The position numbers and the translations under genes are program-made. Positions 58,528 to 64,000 of a stretch of DNA of 64,000 bases are shown one piece after another. Source of the stretch: Myxococcales bacterium (GTDB lineage: Bacteria; Myxococcota_A; Polyangia; Nannocystales; Nannocystaceae); the NCBI GenBank assembly GCA_020633295.1, contig JACKDW010000016.1:1-64000 (forward strand). Direction: 5' to 3'. Under the pieces are notes generated by a model that saw only the letters and a program-made list of their open reading frames with translations, made no database searches and was not told the DNA's origin. Every line of letters begins with the position of its first letter. Within the stretch, counting starts at the first letter, position 1.

Positions 58528-59738
58528 AGCGCCGCCGCCTCCTGCCCCGCGTCGGGCGTCTCGGGCGGGTCGCGCGGCAGCGTGACCTGAAAGCGGGCGC
58601 CGCCCTCCGGGCGGTTCTCGGCCGCGATGACGCCGCCGTGGGCCTCGACGACCTTGCGACAGAGCACCAAGCCGAGACCCGTGCCGCGCACGCGCGTGGT
58701 GAACATCGGCTCAAACAGCCGCTTTCGCGTCTCCTCGGTGAGCCCAGGGCCGTCGTCCTCGATGACCACGCGCACGACGTCGTCATCGCCGCGCAGCCGC
58801 ACCCAGACGTGACCCTCGGCGCCGACGGCCTGGACGGCGTTGAGCACGAGGTTGACGATGAGCTGCCGCACCTGCCCGGGGTCGACCTGGGCCGGCGGCA
58901 GCCCCTCGTCGATGTCGAGCGCGACCGTGACGCCGCGGGCGCGCGGGACCGACTTCCCGGCCTCGCGCACGAGGTCGGGCATGAAGGTGGGCACGCGCTC
59001 GGGCGCGCGGTTGCGCGCGAGCTCGAGCAGATCAGAGATGATCACGGTGCACAGCGTGATCTGGTCGCCGATCCGGCTCAGGTGCCGCGCGCTGCGGGCG
59101 TCGTCGCGGATGCGCCGCGAGAGCATGTGCACCGAGGTCTGAATGACCGCGAGCGGGTTGCGGAGGTCGTGGCCGATCGAGGCCGCGACCTGGCCGATCG
59201 TCGCGAGCCGCTCCGCGGTCTTGATCTGCCCCTCGTAGCGCTCGCGGCTGACGTCGATGATGATCCCCAGCTCGATGTCGCAGATCTTGTCGAGCGGGAA
59301 GTGCAGGCGCGCGCGCTCGTCCGAGGGCTCCGAGGTCCAGCCCGCGCCCTGCAGCGTCCAGTGCAGCGCGCTGTGCAGCGCGAGGCGGATCCGGCTCATG
59401 GTCGTGATGACGACGCGCTGGTCGACATCACTCTGCACGAAGCGGCGGTATCGCAGCGCCCGCGACTCGAAGTACTCGAGGTCAAAGCGGCCCTCGAGGA
59501 AGCGCGTCACCCAGGCCACCAGACCCGCGCGCTCATCGACGTCGTCGCCGGCGCCGAAGGCCGCGAGGAGTCGCGGCGTGGTCCGGAGGAATTGCTCGAG
59601 CGAATCGAGCGTGGCGGGGAGCTGCGGCTCGATCCGGGCCACGACGTCGGACAGCACCGCACGGTCCGCATCCGAGAACTCCGCGCTCTCGATCAGCTCC
59701 GTGAAAATCCGCTCACGGCTATCGGTCTTCGCGGTCAT
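58524..59738 (-). CDS. Histidine kinase with globin-like sensor domain lacking the heme His
   Basis: 404 residues. Residues 10-130 match a protoglobin/globin-coupled sensor pattern (FLEGRFDLEYFESRALRYRR, then SRIRLALHSALHWTLQ). The place of the proximal heme His is Phe100 or a near residue, so heme binding is doubtful. The kinase has phospho-His190 in AASIGHDLRNPLAVIQ, NLVLNAVQAV, DDGPGL and GTGLGLVL. No membrane helix. ATG 59738 follows a TATGCT -10 (59762-59757). It heads an operon with two further signalling genes. The globin assignment is by pattern only. Confidence 0.8.
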   Translation of the reverse strand: MTAKTDSRERIFTELIESAEFSDADRAVLSDVVARIEPQLPATLDSLEQFLRTTPRLLAAFGAGDDVDERAGLVAWVTRFLEGRFDLEYFESRALRYRRFVQSDVDQRVVITTMSRIRLALHSALHWTLQGAGWTSEPSDERARLHFPLDKICDIELGIIIDVSRERYEGQIKTAERLATIGQVAASIGHDLRNPLAVIQTSVHMLSRRIRDDARSARHLSRIGDQITLCTVIISDLLELARNRAPERVPTFMPDLVREAGKSVPRARGVTVALDIDEGLPPAQVDPGQVRQLIVNLVLNAVQAVGAEGHVWVRLRGDDDVVRVVIEDDGPGLTEETRKRLFEPMFTTRVRGTGLGLVLCRKVVEAHGGVIAAENRPEGGARFQVTLPRDPPETPDAGQEAAAL

Positions 59739-60110
59739 GGGACGCGTTGTTGCAGTAGCATATCGAATCGACCCCGGCGGGAGCAGCGACGAAATCCCGC
59801 ACGGCGACCGCGACGCGCCCGAAAACCGCGGGTGAACCGCGCGGGTCCCAGCGCGAGGTGGGCAGCAACGCGCCCGGGCGAGACCGCGTCGCCGCAAAAG
59901 TTCACCGCTCCCACGATCGATGGCACACTGCCCTTGGCGGAAACGACGCGCCTGGCGAAATCGAGCGTCCGAGCCCCCAGTACAGGGTTATGCTCCTCCC
60001 ACCATCGAGATTGACCCGAGTCGCCGCGGCTCGGTCAGCGACCTGATCAAGCCCGCGACCGCGAGCGCGAAGGCCTCTCCCCACCTGCGAGAGACGAAGG
60101 CAGCCACGCC
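59739..60110. other. Divergent promoter region (~370 bp)
   Basis: Lies between the globin-kinase operon and the PASTA gene. It carries a TATGCT on the minus strand (59757-59762) and another on the plus strand (59989-59994), one for each direction. No gene is seen. Confidence 0.5.
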
Positions 60111-60923
60111 ATGAACGATACGCTCAAGATGTTCCTCATCGCCCTGATCACGTCCGTGCTGGTGCAGTTCCTGCTCGGCCCGAAGATCACGAACATGCGG
60201 GGCCAGCCCCAGCCGGTGCCGTCGGCGCCCGCGGTGATGCCGAGCATCACCCCGCAGCCGGTGGCCCAGCCGACGCCCGTGCCCACGACCCAACCGGCCG
60301 CCACGCCGGCCCCGGCCGCGCCGGTCGTGACGCCGGACTACCGCGGGATCACGGCCAAGCGCGCGCGCGCGCTGGCCGCGAGCCAGGGGATCGTCATTAT
60401 CGAGGACGAGGAGAAGGCGGCCGAGGGCAAGCAGCCCGGCGAGATCCTCGAGCAGAACCCGGTCCCCGGCTCGCCGATGGCGACCCGCGAGATCCGCGTG
60501 GTGGTCGCCCAGGCCGGTAAGGTGCTCGATGTCCCCGACGTCATCGGCAAGGACTTCGAGTCGGCCAAGAAGGCGCTCGAGGAGGCCGGCTTCATGGTCC
60601 CGGAGCCCGTCAAGAAGGACTCGCCGAAGACGCCCGGCACCGTGCTCGCGCAGAAGCCGAGCAGCACCGAGAAGGCGCCGGAGCGGTCCGAGATCGAGCT
60701 CGAGATCGCCAGCCTGCCGCTGATCGAGGTCCCCAAGGTCACGGGCATGTACGCGTCGCGGTCGAAGCAAGAGCTCAAGAAGGTCGGCCTGGAGCTGGGC
60801 AAGAAGCGCTACCGCGAGCACGCCGAGTACGGCCACAACTTCGTGCTCAGCCAGGAGCCGAAGGCTGGCGAGAAGGTGCCGTTCGGCAGCACCGTCGACA
60901 TCACGGCCGTCGCGCCCAACTGA
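60111..60923 (+). CDS. Membrane-anchored PASTA-domain protein
   Basis: 270 residues. A start helix (MFLIALITSVLVQFLLGP) is followed by a Pro-rich linker and three PASTA units (about 78-135, 140-200, 205-268) with the VPDVIGKDFESAKKALEEAGF type pattern and GEKVPFGSTVDI ending. PASTA domains bind peptidoglycan fragments, usually on penicillin-binding proteins or kinases. Here there is no catalytic domain. It is probably a periplasmic sensor or scaffold. It precedes the HMA lipoprotein gene by about 48 nt. Confidence 0.85.
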   Translation: MNDTLKMFLIALITSVLVQFLLGPKITNMRGQPQPVPSAPAVMPSITPQPVAQPTPVPTTQPAATPAPAAPVVTPDYRGITAKRARALAASQGIVIIEDEEKAAEGKQPGEILEQNPVPGSPMATREIRVVVAQAGKVLDVPDVIGKDFESAKKALEEAGFMVPEPVKKDSPKTPGTVLAQKPSSTEKAPERSEIELEIASLPLIEVPKVTGMYASRSKQELKKVGLELGKKRYREHAEYGHNFVLSQEPKAGEKVPFGSTVDITAVAPN

Positions 60924-60971
60924 GTGGGACAATCGGTCGCGCCGCCCGTTTTCCAGGCGAGGGCGGCTGGT

Positions 60972-61301
60972 ATGCTGGAGGACGTGACTCGCGCACGTCC
61001 TCTCGCGTTGGTTGCCCTGCTGCACGTCTCCGCGCTCGCGCCGCCGCTCGCGCTGGTGGCCACGAGCTGCGCGCAGCCGGTGGACGAGCAGACCGTGGCG
61101 CTCCGGATCGAGGGTATGGTCTGCACCTCCTGTGAGCAGGGCATCGGCCACGCGCTCGAGAAGCTCGACGGCGTGCTGGCGCAGACGGTGGATCACGAGG
61201 CGGGGCGCGCCGAGGTCCAAATCGACGCCAACAAGGTGACGCCGGCCCAGCTCGTCGAGACCGTCAACGCGCTGGGCTACACGGCCCACGTCGCCGAGTA
61301 G
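60972..61301 (+). CDS. HMA-domain (heavy-metal-binding) lipoprotein
   Basis: 109 residues. A signal peptide ending ALVATSC has a plausible lipobox. It is followed by a heavy-metal-associated domain with GMVCTSCEQGIGHALEKLDG (GMxCxxC), typical of copper or mercury binding. A periplasmic/outer-membrane HMA lipoprotein would bind metal outside the cytoplasm. ATG 60972 is used; GTG 60984 follows GGAGG too closely to be favoured. It converges on the permease gene with a 27-nt gap. Confidence 0.8.
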   Translation: MLEDVTRARPLALVALLHVSALAPPLALVATSCAQPVDEQTVALRIEGMVCTSCEQGIGHALEKLDGVLAQTVDHEAGRAEVQIDANKVTPAQLVETVNALGYTAHVAE

Positions 61302-61328
61302 TCGACGGGGCCGGCGACCGCCGGGCCG

Positions 61329-62933
61329 TCAGTGCGCTGACTCGTCGTCGCGGAGCGGCCGGGTGATCACCGGCGCGGCCAGGAGCAGGCCGCCCATGAT
61401 CGCGTAGCCGAGCGCCCAGGGGTAGGCCGGCGTCAACGAGAGCACGGTGTCGGCCATGGTCCAGGCGTAGCCGTGCATCAGGCCGGTCAAGGACAGGCCG
61501 GCGGCGATGAAGCACCACGAGGCCGCCGCGACGAACCGACGCTCGATGATGCCGACGGTCGCGGCCGCGAGGATCATCGCGGTGAAGATGAAGCCCTGCT
61601 CGAGCGCGAAGGCCCCGTGGATCCACACGTCGCCCGCCTTGAACGCGTCGATGAGCGCCGGGCTGAAGACGTGCTGGGGATCGGATCCGAGCCCGGCCGC
61701 GCGCAGCCCGGCCTTGGCCATGAGCGCGCCCCAGGCGCCTACACCAGGGAGCAGACCGACGACGACCGCGACGGAGTGATGACGCGGCGTGCTGTCGAAG
61801 GCCTGCGCGGTGATGACGATGCCGATCCAGAGCACGATCGCCATGCCGGCGTCGATCGGCACGGCCCAGGCGATGTAGGCGAGCGTCCCGGTCAAGCAGA
61901 TGATCGCGATGAAGCCCGCGTTGAGCACCGAGTAGCCGGCGCGGGCGCCCATGGCCTTCCAGCCAGGGTGCCCAATGTAGATCGTGGTCGGGAAGCACGA
62001 GCCGAACAGCGCGGCGACGATCGTCCCCGCGCCGTTGACCGCGAGCGAGCTGCGGGTGTCGTAGCGATCGCCGGCGGCCTCGGCGGCCTCGATGTTCTGC
62101 AGCGAGCCGACGACGTTGAACACGCCCATCGGGACGATGACCGAGATGTAGGCGAGCGCGTGGGGGCCCGTGAGCGCCGCGAGCAGATCGCCGATCACGG
62201 GGATCGGCGCCGCGAACATGATCCCGCTGGCGGGCGCGTCCCCGACCGGGGCGATCCCGGTGATCCACGCGAGCAGGGCCCCGAGCGCGACGGCGACGAG
62301 GCCGCCCGGGATGTTGCCGCGGAAGCGCACGCGCCCGAAGTAGGTCAAGAGCAGCACGCCGAGCGTGGCCATGCCGACGACCGGGCGCGCGAAGGTGCGA
62401 AACAGGAAGCCGAGCGAGATGAAGCCGAGCGCGACGCCGGCGAGCGTCGAGAGCAGCGCCGCCCGCGGCGTGGCCCGACGGATGCGCTCGGCCACGAGCG
62501 AGCCGGCGGTCTCGATCACGCCCGAGCCCAGGCAGGCGACGAGCCCGGCCTGCCACGCGACCCGCACCGGGTCCTCCGCGCCCGCGGCCGCCGCCGCGAG
62601 CTTGGCCGGCAGCATGACGAGGAAGACGTGCGCGAACACGGACACCGTGTTGACGCCGTAGGGCAGCGCGCAGTGGTCGTCTCGACCAGTCTCTTCAGAC
62701 AGGCGCCTGGCCTGCCACGCGTAGAACAGGTTGCCGACGACGAGCGAAATCGCCACGCCGGGGAGCACGCGGCCGTAGAGCAGCTCGGGCGGGAAGCCGA
62801 GCAGGCCGCCGCAGAGCGCCGCGATCAGCAGCAGCTGGACCAGGTTGTCGACCGCGAGGCCGAAGAAGCCGTCGATGTCTCCGCGCGCGAACCAGGACGG
62901 CCCAGCGCGCTTGCTCGCTTGCGAATGCTCCAT
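61329..62933 (-). CDS. NCS2-type (AzgA-like) permease family protein
   Basis: 534 residues with about 12 hydrophobic helices. The start DIDGFFGLAVDNLVQLLLIAAL and the region LPYGVNTVSVFAHVFLVMLPAKL are typical of NCS2 purine/xanthine/uracil permeases and their relatives. GFISLGFLFRTFARPVVG and VPMGVFNVVGSLQNIEAAEA match this group. It should move a nucleobase or related compound with ions. Substrate not readable. It diverges from rlmN by 138 bp. A link with the pyrimidine-catabolism genes 10 kb away is possible only by theme. Confidence 0.82.
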   Translation of the reverse strand: MEHSQASKRAGPSWFARGDIDGFFGLAVDNLVQLLLIAALCGGLLGFPPELLYGRVLPGVAISLVVGNLFYAWQARRLSEETGRDDHCALPYGVNTVSVFAHVFLVMLPAKLAAAAAGAEDPVRVAWQAGLVACLGSGVIETAGSLVAERIRRATPRAALLSTLAGVALGFISLGFLFRTFARPVVGMATLGVLLLTYFGRVRFRGNIPGGLVAVALGALLAWITGIAPVGDAPASGIMFAAPIPVIGDLLAALTGPHALAYISVIVPMGVFNVVGSLQNIEAAEAAGDRYDTRSSLAVNGAGTIVAALFGSCFPTTIYIGHPGWKAMGARAGYSVLNAGFIAIICLTGTLAYIAWAVPIDAGMAIVLWIGIVITAQAFDSTPRHHSVAVVVGLLPGVGAWGALMAKAGLRAAGLGSDPQHVFSPALIDAFKAGDVWIHGAFALEQGFIFTAMILAAATVGIIERRFVAAASWCFIAAGLSLTGLMHGYAWTMADTVLSLTPAYPWALGYAIMGGLLLAAPVITRPLRDDESAH

Positions 62934-63071
62934 GCGGGACCCTGACGCGTGTGCCGGGCCGCAGGCCGGCTCGGTGGGTTTCCCACTCGACGGCGCGGCG
63001 TGTCAATGCCGCGCGTTGTGGTATCAAGACGCGGCTGCGCGGCGCTCGAGGATCCCTGCGCGACGCGCCCG

Positions 63072-64000
<929 letters not shown>

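Overview
The window is 64 kb of very GC-rich bacterial DNA with strong G/C preference at third codon positions. It looks like the chromosome of a myxobacterium, probably of the Nannocystis/Plesiocystis type. The signs are many lipoproteins with Ser/Thr-rich stalks and Cys-rich heads, a large Ser/Thr kinase, two-component proteins, a PATAN-type regulator and an LRR protein. This placement is inferred from gene content; no rRNA or other marker gene lies in the window. I see no tRNA, rRNA, CRISPR array, insertion sequence or phage gene.

1-9.6 kb is a one-direction cluster that looks like a RiPP (modified peptide) pathway. It holds the end of a LanB-type dehydratase, a SpaB_C-type protein in another frame, a C39 peptidase ABC exporter, an HTTM membrane protein, an alpha/alpha-barrel cyclase-like protein, a methyltransferase and a second ABC exporter. 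A 42-codon Ser-rich ORF sits exactly between the cyclase-like and methyltransferase genes, and its stop overlaps the methyltransferase start (ATGA). It is a speculative precursor candidate. The reading frame breaks apparently four times in the exporter's ATPase domain and probably once at the dehydratase junction.

9.7-32.7 kb is mostly housekeeping and solitary genes: an LRR protein diverging from a zinc-ribbon protein, a DUF898 protein made of five repeats, a truncated surface lipoprotein, an inositol-monophosphatase-type enzyme, a HAD hydrolase, a Rieske plus cytochrome b/c fusion pair, mannose-6-phosphate isomerase, a quinone oxidoreductase, fumarase, a flavin-dependent halogenase-like oxidoreductase with a Rieske ferredoxin, and an M3 peptidase. 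An ECF sigma factor overlaps a gene for a membrane protein whose outer domain is a beta-lactamase fold lacking two catalytic residues. That pair is probably a sigma/anti-sigma switch.

32.7-48.5 kb is a surface and signalling region. Four tandem paralogous beta-helix lipoproteins are followed by an exported protein, a Ser/Thr kinase with two kinase domains, a divergent PATAN protein, a pseudo-receiver with Glu at the phosphorylation site, a SurA-like chaperone and another Cys-rich lipoprotein.

49-64 kb holds three genes that fit the end of reductive pyrimidine (beta-alanine) breakdown, then a YigZ protein, a thioesterase, an NTF2-like protein and a lipoprotein. A three-gene phosphorelay follows: globin-like sensor kinase, double receiver, receiver-PAS-kinase. 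The window ends with a PASTA protein, an HMA lipoprotein, an NCS2-type permease and the start of rlmN.

Several promoters place the -10 element only 6-12 bases before the start codon, which suggests that leaderless messages are common in this genome.
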